In this document: one piece after another, positions 26,154 to 35,362 of the stretch
Layout: every line of letters starts with the position of its first letter
How positions within the stretch are numbered: position 1 is the first letter of the stretch
From: Burkholderia sp. Bp9143
GTDB lineage: Bacteria; Pseudomonadota; Gammaproteobacteria; Burkholderiales; Burkholderiaceae
DNA length: 64,000 nt
Reading direction: 5' to 3'
Assembly (NCBI RefSeq): GCF_003853645.1
Contig: NZ_QTPO01000041.1
Span: forward strand, 1-64,000
The notes under the pieces: model-generated
What the model was told of the DNA's origin: nothing
Databases searched by the model: none
The model's input: only the letters and a program-made list of their open reading frames with translations
Position numbers and translations under genes: made by a program

Positions 26154-26632
26154 TTCCCTTCGTGTAAAGAGCGCGCCCGGCCAGGTGCTGACACGTAACC
26201 GCGCGATCTGCCTGAATCCGGTCGACTGGAACGTACTTCGCGGCGCGCTGGTGCTCGTCGGATCAAGCGGGCGATGGACGGCAGCGCCCGTCCGTCGACA
26301 AAACGGGCACCACCGCGTCCCGCCGCGCCGAAGCGGTTCAACCGCATTGATACCCCGCCCCCCCGAATCTTCCAAACCGCCCCGATCCGACGACAAACCG
26401 GAATTAGTCTGATAATACGTGCGGCGATCCACGCGAACGAGCAATCGTCCGACACCCGCCGAACCGTTGCACCGGCAACCAGGCGGCAGCATCACCGCGA
26501 TTGCGTCGTCCCTCGACACAATCCGGAAACGAAACGGCGTCAGGCCCACCTGGTCGTTCGGAATGTGCCCAGCGCCGTTCAAATCCCCACGCGACGCCCG
26601 CACGCTGCGGCGCCGCCAACAGGAGGTGAACG
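26154..26632. other. Gene-free stretch between vgrG and the molybdenum hydroxylase
   Basis: No frame here has convincing composition or a start with a ribosome-binding site. It presumably contains decayed 3' vgrG DNA and, at its right end, the promoter and the AGGAGG site of the next operon. Confidence 0.5.
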
Positions 26633-27094
26633 ATGATCACGCTGACCGTCAACGGTAGCGAACAGCATTTCGACGGCAATCCCGACATGCCGTTGCTCTG
26701 GTACTTGCGCGACGTCCTCGGCCACACGGGCACGAAGTTCGGCTGTGGAATGGCGCTGTGCGGCGCGTGTACCGTGCATCTCGATGGCGTGGCGATCCGC
26801 GCGTGCATCACGCCCGTCGCGGTCGCCGCCGGCAGGCGGGTGACGACGATCGAAGGGTTGTCGACGGATCTGACCCACCCGCTGCAACAGGCCTGGCAGG
26901 AACTGAACGTCGCGCAATGCGGCTACTGTCAGTCCGGACAGATCATGCAGGCCGCCTCGCTCCTGAAGACGAATCCCCATCCGAGCGACGCCGACATCGA
27001 CGATGCGATGTCCGGCAACATCTGCCGCTGTGGCACCTATACGCGCATCCGCGCGGCGATCCGGCTGGCGGTGCGCCGCGGAGGTGCCGCATGA
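26633..27094 (+). CDS. [2Fe-2S] small subunit of a molybdenum hydroxylase (IorA-like)
   Basis: The 153-residue protein has a plant-type ferredoxin half with '[16 protein letters not shown]' and a second half with '[14 protein letters not shown]' and '[13 protein letters not shown]', binding two [2Fe-2S] clusters. It resembles isoquinoline 1-oxidoreductase alpha and aldehyde dehydrogenase small subunits and passes electrons from the Mo subunit. A perfect AGGAGG precedes the ATG, and the stop overlaps the start of the large subunit. Confidence 0.92.
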   Translation: MITLTVNGSEQHFDGNPDMPLLWYLRDVLGHTGTKFGCGMALCGACTVHLDGVAIRACITPVAVAAGRRVTTIEGLSTDLTHPLQQAWQELNVAQCGYCQSGQIMQAASLLKTNPHPSDADIDDAMSGNICRCGTYTRIRAAIRLAVRRGGAA

Positions 27095-29415
27095 GCGCGC
27101 CGGAACTCTCCGTCCACAACGAAAGCCGCCGTGCATTGCTGCTCGGCTTCGCCTCTGGCGGGCTGCTGCTCGCGTTCGGCGTGCCGTCGCTCGCGCGCGC
27201 GGCCGCGCCGGTGCAGCCGCCGGTCAGTCCGAATCCGCAGTACGGCGGCGCGGGCATGCCGCACGGATTGCGCGACGATCCGAACCTGTTCGTCGCGATC
27301 GCGCCGGACGGCACGGTCACGGTGACCTGCATCCGCTCCGAGATGGGACAGGGCGTGCGCACGAGCGTCGCGCTCGTGGTCGCCGACGAACTGGGCGCGG
27401 ACTGGGCGCGCGTGAAGGTCGCGCAGGCGGTCGGCGACGAGCCGCGCTACGGCAACCAGAACACCGACGGCTCGCGCAGCCTGCGCCAGAGCTTCGCCGC
27501 GCTGCGCCGCGCGGGCGCGGCCGCGCGCACGATGCTCGAGCAGGCCGCGGCGGCGACGTGGGGCGTCGACGTGCGTCAGGTGAAGGCGACGGTGCACGAG
27601 GTCGTCGATACGAAAACCGGGCGCAAGCTCGGCTTCGGCGAACTCGCCGCGAAGGCGGCCGCGCTGCCGGTGCCCGATACGAAAGGCGTGCCGTTGAAGG
27701 CGCCGGCCGAGTTCCGCTATATCGGCAAGGGCAAAACGGCATTGATCGACGGACGCGACATCGTCGGCGGCCGCGCACACTACGGGATCGACACGCGGCT
27801 CGACGGCATGCTGTACGCGGTCGTCGCACGTCCGCCGGCCTATGGCGATACGGTCGCGTCGTTCGACGCGTCGGCCGCGGAGAAACTGGCGGGTGTCGTC
27901 AAGGTCGTGCAGCTCGCGTCGGCGCCGCTGCCGTCCGGGTTCCAGCCGCTCGGCGGCGTGGCCGTGATCGCGCGCGACACGTGGACGGCCATCCAGGCGC
28001 GCGCGCAACTGAAGATCGACTGGAAGCGCGGGCTGCACGCAGGCTACGACTCGGCCGCCTATCGCAAGACGCTCGAAGCGGCGGCCGCGCAGCCGGGCGA
28101 CGTGATCCGCAACGACGGCGATACGGCCGCGGCGCTCGCAGGCGCCGCGAAGCGGGTGCGCGCGACGTACTACATTCCGCATCTCGCGCACGCGACGATG
28201 GAGCCGCCGGCGGCCGTCGCGCGCGTGTCCGACGGCCGCTGCGAAGTGTGGACCTGCACCCAGGCGCCGCAGACCACGCGCGACGAGATCGCGAAGGCGC
28301 TCGCGCTGCCGACCGAGCGCGTCACGGTCAACGTGACGCTGCTCGGCGGCGGCTTCGGTCGCAAGTCGAAGCCCGACTACGTGGTGGAGGCCGCGCTGCT
28401 GTCGAAGGCGGTCGGCGCGCCCGTCAAGCTGACGTTCACGCGCGAGGACGACATCGCGCACGACTATTTCCACGCGGTGTCGCTGGAAGCGTTCGAAGGC
28501 GGCCTCGACGCGGCGGGGAAGGTCGCCGCGTGGCAGCATCGCACGGTCGCGCCGTCGATCCAGTCGACCTTCAAGGCCGGCGTCGTGCACGAACAGCCGG
28601 GCGAGCTCGCGCAAGGCATCGCGGATCTTCCGTTCGCAGTCCAGAACGTGCGGATCGAGAATCCGGCCGCGGAAGCGCACACGCGGATCGGCTGGTTTCG
28701 TTCCGTGTACAACATTCCGCACGCGTTCGGGATTCAGAGCTTCGTGTCGGAGCTCGCGCACGCGGCGGGCCGCGACCCGAAGGATTTCCTGCTCGACCTG
28801 ATCGGGCCGGCGCGACGCTTCGAGCCGCACATCACGGTGAAGAACGTGAACTACGGGGAGGATCCGGCGTTGTATCCGGTCGATACCGGCCGGCTGCGGC
28901 GGGTGATCGAGACGGTCGCGCGCGAAGCCGGATGGGGGCGCAAGCTGCCGAAGGGGCACGGGCTCGGGATCGCCGCGCATCGCAGCTTCGTGTCGTACAC
29001 GGCGGCCGTGTGCGAAGTGCAGGTCGGCGCGGACGGCGCGCTTGCGGTACCGCGTGTCGACATCGCGATCGACTGCGGGCCGCAGGTCAACCCGGAGCGC
29101 GTGCGCTCGCAGCTCGAAGGCGCGGTCGTGATGGGGCTCGGCATCGCGCTGCACGGCGAGATCACGTTCAAGGACGGGCACCCGGAGCAGAGCAATTTCA
29201 ACGGCTTCCAGGTGCTCCGGATGAACGAGGCGCCGCGTGAAATCCGCGTGCACCTGGTTGCCCCGGACGACTACGCGACGCCGCTCGGCGGCGTCGGCGA
29301 GCCGGGCCTGCCGCCGGTCGCGCCGGCGCTGACCAACGCGATCTTCGCGGCGACGGGTACGCGGATCCGCAGCCTGCCGGTCGCGGACCAGCTCGCGAAG
29401 GCGAAAGCGGGGTGA
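27091..29415 (+). CDS. Molybdopterin-binding large subunit of a xanthine-dehydrogenase-family enzyme (IorB-like)
   Basis: This 774-residue subunit has a twin-arginine type leader ([20 protein letters not shown]), so the complex is probably exported folded by Tat. The MoCo domains include '[20 protein letters not shown]', '[15 protein letters not shown]', and the C-terminal '[18 protein letters not shown]' carrying the catalytic Glu. It belongs to the isoquinoline-1-oxidoreductase beta / aldehyde oxidase group; substrate unknown. The ATGA overlap with the small subunit shows coupling. No FAD subunit is nearby, so a cytochrome or another periplasmic acceptor is expected. Confidence 0.92.
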   Translation: MSAPELSVHNESRRALLLGFASGGLLLAFGVPSLARAAAPVQPPVSPNPQYGGAGMPHGLRDDPNLFVAIAPDGTVTVTCIRSEMGQGVRTSVALVVADELGADWARVKVAQAVGDEPRYGNQNTDGSRSLRQSFAALRRAGAAARTMLEQAAAATWGVDVRQVKATVHEVVDTKTGRKLGFGELAAKAAALPVPDTKGVPLKAPAEFRYIGKGKTALIDGRDIVGGRAHYGIDTRLDGMLYAVVARPPAYGDTVASFDASAAEKLAGVVKVVQLASAPLPSGFQPLGGVAVIARDTWTAIQARAQLKIDWKRGLHAGYDSAAYRKTLEAAAAQPGDVIRNDGDTAAALAGAAKRVRATYYIPHLAHATMEPPAAVARVSDGRCEVWTCTQAPQTTRDEIAKALALPTERVTVNVTLLGGGFGRKSKPDYVVEAALLSKAVGAPVKLTFTREDDIAHDYFHAVSLEAFEGGLDAAGKVAAWQHRTVAPSIQSTFKAGVVHEQPGELAQGIADLPFAVQNVRIENPAAEAHTRIGWFRSVYNIPHAFGIQSFVSELAHAAGRDPKDFLLDLIGPARRFEPHITVKNVNYGEDPALYPVDTGRLRRVIETVAREAGWGRKLPKGHGLGIAAHRSFVSYTAAVCEVQVGADGALAVPRVDIAIDCGPQVNPERVRSQLEGAVVMGLGIALHGEITFKDGHPEQSNFNGFQVLRMNEAPREIRVHLVAPDDYATPLGGVGEPGLPPVAPALTNAIFAATGTRIRSLPVADQLAKAKAG

Positions 29416-30160
29416 TGCGGTGTTGCGCGCCGGGCCGTGTCATGGCCCGGCGCGTGCATTCGCTCGCGCACCCGGGCCATTGGGCGCGATCCATTCATGG
29501 ATCTTATTTGCATCGGCATCGGCGATCCTCGGCATCGCGCAGCCGGCCGACGCGACGCTGGACGGTCGCCAGTGCTTCCATGCGGGCGTTTGGCTCGAGC
29601 TCGCGGCGTTTTCGGTGCGCCCGCGGCTCGACGGTCAGCAGTGCGCGCAATTGCGGCAACGCGACTTCCCGGATCCGGCGGACGCATTGCGGGCCGCATC
29701 GCTCGACGCGGGCAGTGCAGCGGCATCGGCGCACTAGCACCCGTCCCGGGCGTGCGCGCCATCGCGGCATCCACATCTGTCGCCCGGGAAGTGTGAGATA
29801 GCCCACACTTCCCGCATTATTTTCGATTCGAGAATGATTTTAATTACCAATGTAAATCGCATTGCCGCGTATTGACATTCATCCGTCATTTTCAATGATT
29901 CATTGAGTAGTCCGCTTTATATCGACCGGGTTTAAATCGCTGATTTTTGATTGACACTGCAAGTATCTTCGCGCAGTGATCCGAACTGTCAAATTACTTC
30001 ATGTAACAAAAGCGGGGTGTCGCGAACGGTTGGGCTGCGTGATACCTTTTTGTTCAATGTCACCGCAATGAAAAGGCGGAAAAACCGTAAGACCGGTGCG
30101 GCGAAAACAGCAGGAAGGTTCGGTGGCCGAGGTGCAGGAATACAACGTACGAGGTGCGCC
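29416..30160. other. Long intergenic region with an AT-rich right half
   Basis: No credible gene is seen. A perfect inverted repeat lies at 29786-29813 and the stretch from about 29815 to 30010 is markedly AT-rich (runs such as TTATTTTCG and TTTAAATCGCTGATTTTTG), likely holding the promoter of the Crp-like regulator. Confidence 0.6.
29786..29813. repeat. Perfect 10-bp inverted repeat
   Basis: GGGAAGTGTG and CACACTTCCC are separated by 8 nt and followed by GCATTATTTTC. It could be a weak terminator for the upstream operon or an operator. The structure is exact; the role is undecided. Confidence 0.6.
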
Positions 30161-30937
30161 GTGATACATCAGGCCAACAACGTCATCGAGTTGCCGCATG
30201 CACTTGGTGCCAGTCATTTCCTGTCGGCGCTGGACGGAATTAACCGTTCGGAATTGGCGCCTCATTTGATGCTTTCGAATCTCAAGACCGGCCAGGTGTT
30301 GTGCGATGCCGGCGAGAATCTGGAGGCCGTCTATTTTCCGGTGACGGCGGGTATTTCCGTGCAATACACGGCAGGCGGCAAGACGACACTCGGCGTGACG
30401 GAAATCGGCCGCGAAGGCATCGTGTGCGACGACGTCATCGGCAGCGCGATGCAGCGCCGCGTCGTCGTCTACCGCGGCGGGTTCGCGTATCGGCTGTATG
30501 CACGCCGTTTCGCCGACGCGTGCGACGCATCGGCGGCGATCCGGCGGCAGGTCTTCGTGCGGATGCAGTTGGTGCTGTCGCAGGCGTCGCAGGTCATGTT
30601 CTGCAGCCGCCATCACGTGATGCGGCATCAACTGAGCCGCTGGCTGCTGATCGCCTACGAGCGCTCACGCAGCATCGAGATCCCGGTCACGCACGGCATG
30701 CTGGGGCAGATGCTGGGCGTGCGCCGCGAAACCGTCACCGATACCACGCGGCAGCTTCACGAGCTTGGCCTGATTCATCAGCATCGCGGTGCCATCGTGT
30801 TGACGGATCTCGCCGGTCTCGAACGGCAGGGCTGCGACTGCCATCGGGTCGTCCGCGACGAAACACGCCGCATTCTCGCGACCGATGCCGGTACGGATGC
30901 CGGTGTCGAGTTGTCGCGTCGTGTCCGGACGACTTAG
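30161..30937 (+). CDS. Crp/Fnr-family transcriptional regulator
   Basis: The 258-residue protein has a cNMP-binding-like beta-barrel (about residues 20-140, 'KTGQVLCDAGENLEAVYFP') and a Crp-type winged helix ('VTHGMLGQMLGVRRETVTDT'). The barrel lacks the RxS cAMP signature and there are no N-terminal Fnr cysteines, so the ligand is unknown. The start is a GTG with GAGG 6 nt upstream. It begins the cluster with the GGDEF-EAL, heme-oxygenase-like and pseudo-receiver genes and is a candidate regulator of it. Confidence 0.86.
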   Translation: MIHQANNVIELPHALGASHFLSALDGINRSELAPHLMLSNLKTGQVLCDAGENLEAVYFPVTAGISVQYTAGGKTTLGVTEIGREGIVCDDVIGSAMQRRVVVYRGGFAYRLYARRFADACDASAAIRRQVFVRMQLVLSQASQVMFCSRHHVMRHQLSRWLLIAYERSRSIEIPVTHGMLGQMLGVRRETVTDTTRQLHELGLIHQHRGAIVLTDLAGLERQGCDCHRVVRDETRRILATDAGTDAGVELSRRVRTT

Positions 30938-31077
30938 TTGCCGGCGCCGCGTCGTGCCGCGGTTGCATGCGCGGCGGCGCGTCGCGCACAGGGAAGGGGG
31001 AGGTGCCTGACGCGGGAAGTGCGGTGACGCGTCAGGCAGGCGGTATCGAGAAGAATCAGAAAAGCAGTCATTCAGGT

Positions 31078-33477
31078 ATGGAAAACATTTCGAAACTCCA
31101 GAGTCAGCGCAGTTCGTTTCACGTGTGGCCATGGAGTCCGGCGCTCGGCATCCTGCCGATCGTCGTCGTGATCGTCGCGCTGGCCGGGTTCGTCGCCGTC
31201 AGCCTGATCGTGATCATGTCGTTGCGCGTGTACGTCGGCGGCGAAAGCAGCTGGTCGAAGGCGCAGAAGGACGAGGTCATCCTGCTGAGCCGCTATGGGC
31301 AGACCGGCGACGAAAAGCTGTTCGACGATTACCTGGCGGTCGACCGGACCCTCGCCTTCCTCGGCGTCGCTCGCCGAGCGATGACCAGCGTGCCGCCGAA
31401 CCACGGCGTGGCGCGCCGGGCGCTGATCGAGGCGGGCATCAATCCCGTCGATGCGGCGGCGGTGGTGTGGTTCTACCCGATCCTGAGCAGCTTCGCGCGC
31501 CTGAACGCCGCGTTGCAATACTGGGAGGATGCGGACCGGCAACTGGTCGACCTGCGCGAGGTCGCCAACGCGCTGCGCGAGTCCGTGCATGCGGACGACG
31601 TCCGCCGCACGAGCCGCCTGAACCGCGCGATCTGGGATCTCAACTCGCACATCGAACCGCTGCCGAAGCGCTTCTCCGACGAGCTGAGCGCCGAATTCCG
31701 CTCGGCCGTCATCCAGCTGTTCCTGTCGTACATCGTGGCCTCGCTCCTGATCATCCTGCTGTCGGTGCGGTGGGCGAGCCGCGCGCAACGCCAGCAGGTG
31801 TCGATGCAGACCGAGCTCGACCGGAGCCAGGCGTTCGCGGAAGCCGCGCTGCGCTCGGTCGCCGACGCGATCGTCACGATCGGCCTCACGCGCGGCATCG
31901 AGACCGTCAATCCGGCGGCCGAGCAACTGCTCGGCACGCCGTCGCGGCTGTGCGTCGGCAAGCCGATCAACGACGTGCTGGACCTGATCGACACGTCGAC
32001 CGGCATGTCGATCAAGCTGCTCGCGTCGCTCGTCAATCGCAGCGACCACACGTTCACCCGCGATCTCGACCTGATCCGTGTGGGCGGCTCGGCGGTGTCG
32101 GTCCGTGCGTCGCTGTCGAGGATGGACAACGCCGCGGGCCGCTGCGTCGGCTACGTGCTGATCCTGCGCGACATGACGCGCGAATACCAGCTGATCGAGA
32201 AGCTGACCTGGCAGGCGTCGCACGATGCGCTGACGGGCCTCATCAATCGCACGGCGTTCGAGCGGCGCCTGGGCGACGCGCTGACGCAACGCGCTGGCGG
32301 GATGTTGCTGGTGCTCGACCTCGACGGCTTCAAGGAAGTCAACGACGTGTGCGGGCACGCGGCCGGCGACGCGCTGCTGCGCGACGCGACCGCGGTGTTC
32401 GCGGGTTGTCTCGACGGCGAGGACGTGTTCGGCCGGCTGGGCGGCGACGAATTCGGCATCCTGCTGCCGGCCGGCAGCAACGGCGCGCCGGACGGCGGCA
32501 AGGCGGAGCGCATCCGCGCGTGTCTCGAGGACTTCACGTTCCTGTGGGAAGGCGAGCCGTTCAAGATCAGCGTGAGCATCGGCGTGCTGGATCTCGCGTG
32601 CCGGCCCGAGAGCGTCGAGAAGGCGATGCAGATGGCCGACATCGCGTGCTACGTCGCGAAGGATCGCGGCCGCAACCGCGTGCACGTCGCGGATTCGCGC
32701 GACATGCATTCGAGCCGCCAGGCGTATCACATGCAGTGGAGCCGGCGCGTGAAGACGGCGCTCGAAACGAATTCCTTCCAGTTGTATGCGCAACGCATCG
32801 TGCCGATCCAGCCCGCGCTCGGCGTACAGGAGCGCGCGGAGATCCTGCTGCGCATCCCGGACGCCGACGGCAAGCTGATCTCGCCGGTCTTCCTGCCGGC
32901 CGCCGAGCGCTACGGCCACATGACGATGATCGACCGCTGGGTCGTGCGCACCGTGATCCGGCGCCTCGCGCGGCTCGAACAGCGCCGGTACGTCGAATAC
33001 AACGTGAACCTGTCGGCGATGTCGATCACCGACGAGCGCTTCGTGGAGTTCGTGATCGCCGAGCTGTCGGCGTCGGGGCTCGACCCGTCGCTGCTGTGTT
33101 TCGAGATCACGGAGACGAGCGCGGTCCGCAACCTGGAGGTCGCGTCGCGCTTCATGTGCGAGCTGCGCGACCTCGGCTGCCGCTTCGCGCTCGACGACTT
33201 CGGTGCCGGCATGTCGTCGTTCTCGTATCTGCGCCAGTTGCCGATCGACTATCTGAAGATCGACGGCAGCCTCGTGTCGACCATGACGTCCGACAGCATC
33301 AAGCGCGGCATCGCGTCCGCGATCAACGACATCGCGCACGTGATGCAGTACCGCACCGTCGCCGAGCACGTCGAGGACACGGCGACGGCCGAGATGCTTC
33401 GTGCGCTGGGCGTCGACTATTGCCAGGGCTATTACTTCAGCCGCCCCGCGCCCTGGCAGGAAGGGGGATTCCATTGA
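31078..33477 (+). CDS. Membrane GGDEF-EAL c-di-GMP turnover protein
   Basis: The 799-residue protein has a first membrane span (about 22-50), a periplasmic sensor helix bundle, a second span (about 215-235), a PAS domain (about 255-370), GGDEF at 455-459 and a C-terminal EAL domain. GGDEF is intact, but the I-site position reads DGED instead of RxxD, so product inhibition is unlikely. The EAL motif is EILLR (588-592) with 'LDDFGAGMSSFSYLRQ', 'VAEHVED' and 'QGYYFSRP', so the phosphodiesterase half looks active. Both activities are possible. The next gene starts 19 nt after the stop. Confidence 0.93.
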   Translation: MENISKLQSQRSSFHVWPWSPALGILPIVVVIVALAGFVAVSLIVIMSLRVYVGGESSWSKAQKDEVILLSRYGQTGDEKLFDDYLAVDRTLAFLGVARRAMTSVPPNHGVARRALIEAGINPVDAAAVVWFYPILSSFARLNAALQYWEDADRQLVDLREVANALRESVHADDVRRTSRLNRAIWDLNSHIEPLPKRFSDELSAEFRSAVIQLFLSYIVASLLIILLSVRWASRAQRQQVSMQTELDRSQAFAEAALRSVADAIVTIGLTRGIETVNPAAEQLLGTPSRLCVGKPINDVLDLIDTSTGMSIKLLASLVNRSDHTFTRDLDLIRVGGSAVSVRASLSRMDNAAGRCVGYVLILRDMTREYQLIEKLTWQASHDALTGLINRTAFERRLGDALTQRAGGMLLVLDLDGFKEVNDVCGHAAGDALLRDATAVFAGCLDGEDVFGRLGGDEFGILLPAGSNGAPDGGKAERIRACLEDFTFLWEGEPFKISVSIGVLDLACRPESVEKAMQMADIACYVAKDRGRNRVHVADSRDMHSSRQAYHMQWSRRVKTALETNSFQLYAQRIVPIQPALGVQERAEILLRIPDADGKLISPVFLPAAERYGHMTMIDRWVVRTVIRRLARLEQRRYVEYNVNLSAMSITDERFVEFVIAELSASGLDPSLLCFEITETSAVRNLEVASRFMCELRDLGCRFALDDFGAGMSSFSYLRQLPIDYLKIDGSLVSTMTSDSIKRGIASAINDIAHVMQYRTVAEHVEDTATAEMLRALGVDYCQGYYFSRPAPWQEGGFH

Positions 33478-33496
33478 ACAAGCGAGGAACGAACGC

Positions 33497-34234
33497 ATGA
33501 GTGCTCCATTTGAACTGACCGGCGACCTGATGGACCTGACGAGCTATCCGGCCTGGCTGCGCGACGTGGTCGGCGCGACCGACGAGCTGAAGGCGCGCGT
33601 TCGTTCGCATCCGGTGTTCGCGGCGATGGGCGGCGGGACGCTGCGCGCGTCGCAACTGCACGCATTCTTCGTGACCGGCTGGGCGGTGGTCAGCCAGTTT
33701 CCGGAATACATGGCGATGAACCTGGTGAAGACCGCTGCCTATCGGTCGAGCGGCGACGAGAAGGCGCGGCGCTATCTGATCCGCAATATCCGCGTCGAGC
33801 AGAATCACGTCGATCACTGGGCCAACTGGGCCGCGGAGTCGGGCGTGACGATCGACATGCTGCTGCGCGGCGACGCGCCGCTGGCCGGATTCTCGCTGAG
33901 CCACTGGTGCTGGCGGAGCGGCAGTACTGACGGGCTCGCGCCGAGCATCGCCGCGACCAACTATGCGATCGAAGGCGTGACGGGCGAGTGGAGCGCGCTG
34001 TTGTGCGCATCGCCGTACGAACAGCAATTCGATCCGGCCGTGCGGCATCGCGCGATGCGCTGGCTCAAGCTGCATGCCGAATACGACGATCGGCATCCGT
34101 GGGAAGCGCTCGACATCGTCGCGACGCTGCTCGGCCAGTCGCCCGCGGCGCGCGACGTGCGGGACGTCGAGACGTCGATCCGCAAGAGCCTGAGCTATTT
34201 CCTGACGAGTCTCGATTGCTGCATGCATGTGTAG
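33497..34234 (+). CDS. Heme-oxygenase-like fold protein (TenA/PqqC-type iron redox enzyme family)
   Basis: This 245-residue all-helical cytoplasmic protein has 'QLHAFFVTGWAVVSQFPEY', 'RVEQNHVDHWANWA' and 'NYAIEGVTGEWSALLC', resembling TenA/PqqC and the newer heme-oxygenase-like diiron oxidases. Likely metal ligands include the Glu/His of 'VEQNHVDHW', the Glu of 'YAIEG' and the His/Asp of 'LHAEYDDRHPWEALD'. It follows the GGDEF-EAL gene by 19 nt. There is no thiamine or PQQ gene nearby, so a signalling or small-molecule role is possible. Confidence 0.75.
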   Translation: MSAPFELTGDLMDLTSYPAWLRDVVGATDELKARVRSHPVFAAMGGGTLRASQLHAFFVTGWAVVSQFPEYMAMNLVKTAAYRSSGDEKARRYLIRNIRVEQNHVDHWANWAAESGVTIDMLLRGDAPLAGFSLSHWCWRSGSTDGLAPSIAATNYAIEGVTGEWSALLCASPYEQQFDPAVRHRAMRWLKLHAEYDDRHPWEALDIVATLLGQSPAARDVRDVETSIRKSLSYFLTSLDCCMHV

Positions 34235-34351
34235 TCGCCGGCGCCGCACGCTCGCGGATTCGTGCCGGCCGTGCCCGGCCGTTCCGGTCGGACGGCGGGT
34301 CGTTGTGACGTCGCGATGCGTCGTGCGGGCCGTCGTGCTGGACGATTTTCC

Positions 34352-35101
34352 ATGGCCACCCAAGTTCTCGTCGTAGAGCCCGATCCGCGCGTGCGCGACA
34401 TGATCCGCGCGCTCCTGCGCGGCTGCCAGATCGATACGTCGGCGCTGGATGACGTATCGCAACTGCTGTCCCGCGTGACGGCGGCACCGCCCGCCCTGAT
34501 CGTGTTGCGGGTCGAACGGCCGGCCACGGCGATCTACATGGCGCTCGGTGCACTGCGGCGCGCCGGTCACGACATGCCGGTGATCGTGATCAGCCGCGAC
34601 GCGCAGGTGGTCGACAAGGTCGTCGCGCTCGAGATCGGCGCGGACGACTACGTGGTGGAGCCGTTCGAGCCGATGGAACTGGTCGCACGCGTGCGCAGCG
34701 CGATGCGCCGCTACGTGCCGAACCGGTCCGGGTCGCCGCGCGGGCCGGGGCATGCCGAAACCTACGCGTTCGGCGACATCGAGGTGAATTTCGTGACGCG
34801 GCGCGCAACCCGCGCCGGAGATGACCTCGGGGTGCGCGCCAGCGAATTCGCGCTGCTCGAACTGTTCATTGCGCAGCCGATGCGCGTCCTGTCGCGCGCG
34901 GAGATCCTCGCGCTGCTGGGGCTGACCGTGGCCGGGCGCTCCGAGCGCGGGCTCGACGTGCTGATCTTCCGGCTGCGCAACCTGGTCGAGCAGGCGGTCG
35001 GCGACTATCGCTATATCCGCACCGTGCGCGGGAAGGGCTACATGTTCGTTCCGCTCGGCACGCTGGCGGACGACGACGCGGACCCGCCGCCGAATGCGTG
35101 A
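34352..35101 (+). CDS. OmpR-type regulator with degenerate receiver domain
   Basis: The 249-residue protein has a receiver-like domain (1-120) and a winged-helix DNA-binding domain (about 140-235, ending 'YIRTVRGKGYMFVP'). The receiver lacks key residues: the phospho-acceptor position is Arg53 ('LIVLRVERP') and the conserved Lys is Glu103 ('DDYVVEPFEP'); the acidic pair reads E-P-D. It cannot be phosphorylated in the usual way, so it is likely phosphorylation-independent. No sensor kinase accompanies it; it ends the regulatory cluster. Confidence 0.85.
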   Translation: MATQVLVVEPDPRVRDMIRALLRGCQIDTSALDDVSQLLSRVTAAPPALIVLRVERPATAIYMALGALRRAGHDMPVIVISRDAQVVDKVVALEIGADDYVVEPFEPMELVARVRSAMRRYVPNRSGSPRGPGHAETYAFGDIEVNFVTRRATRAGDDLGVRASEFALLELFIAQPMRVLSRAEILALLGLTVAGRSERGLDVLIFRLRNLVEQAVGDYRYIRTVRGKGYMFVPLGTLADDDADPPPNA

Positions 35102-35362
35102 GCGGGACGGGGCGCGGGCATCGCGCTCCGGTTCCAGCGTCTCCGGCGCGTCAGGTGCCGGCGTCGACAGGCCGTCTCATACCCCCATCGCCCCAATCCT
35201 TCATCGGGGCGACCCGCCATTGTCGTTATAGAACGACCGTGCTAAATTCCCCGCCAGCACTTGCAGTCACCGACCCAATCATCCGGTTCCGGCAACGGCG
35301 CCAACGGGCGCGCCGGCGCGCGGCCCGATGCGCGGCGACGTCGCGCAAGGAGAGACGAGAAC

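Noticed and set aside
29420-29737. A 105-codon plus-strand frame after the molybdenum hydroxylase
   Set aside because: There is no ribosome-binding site, the composition is irregular and several other frames are open over the same bases.
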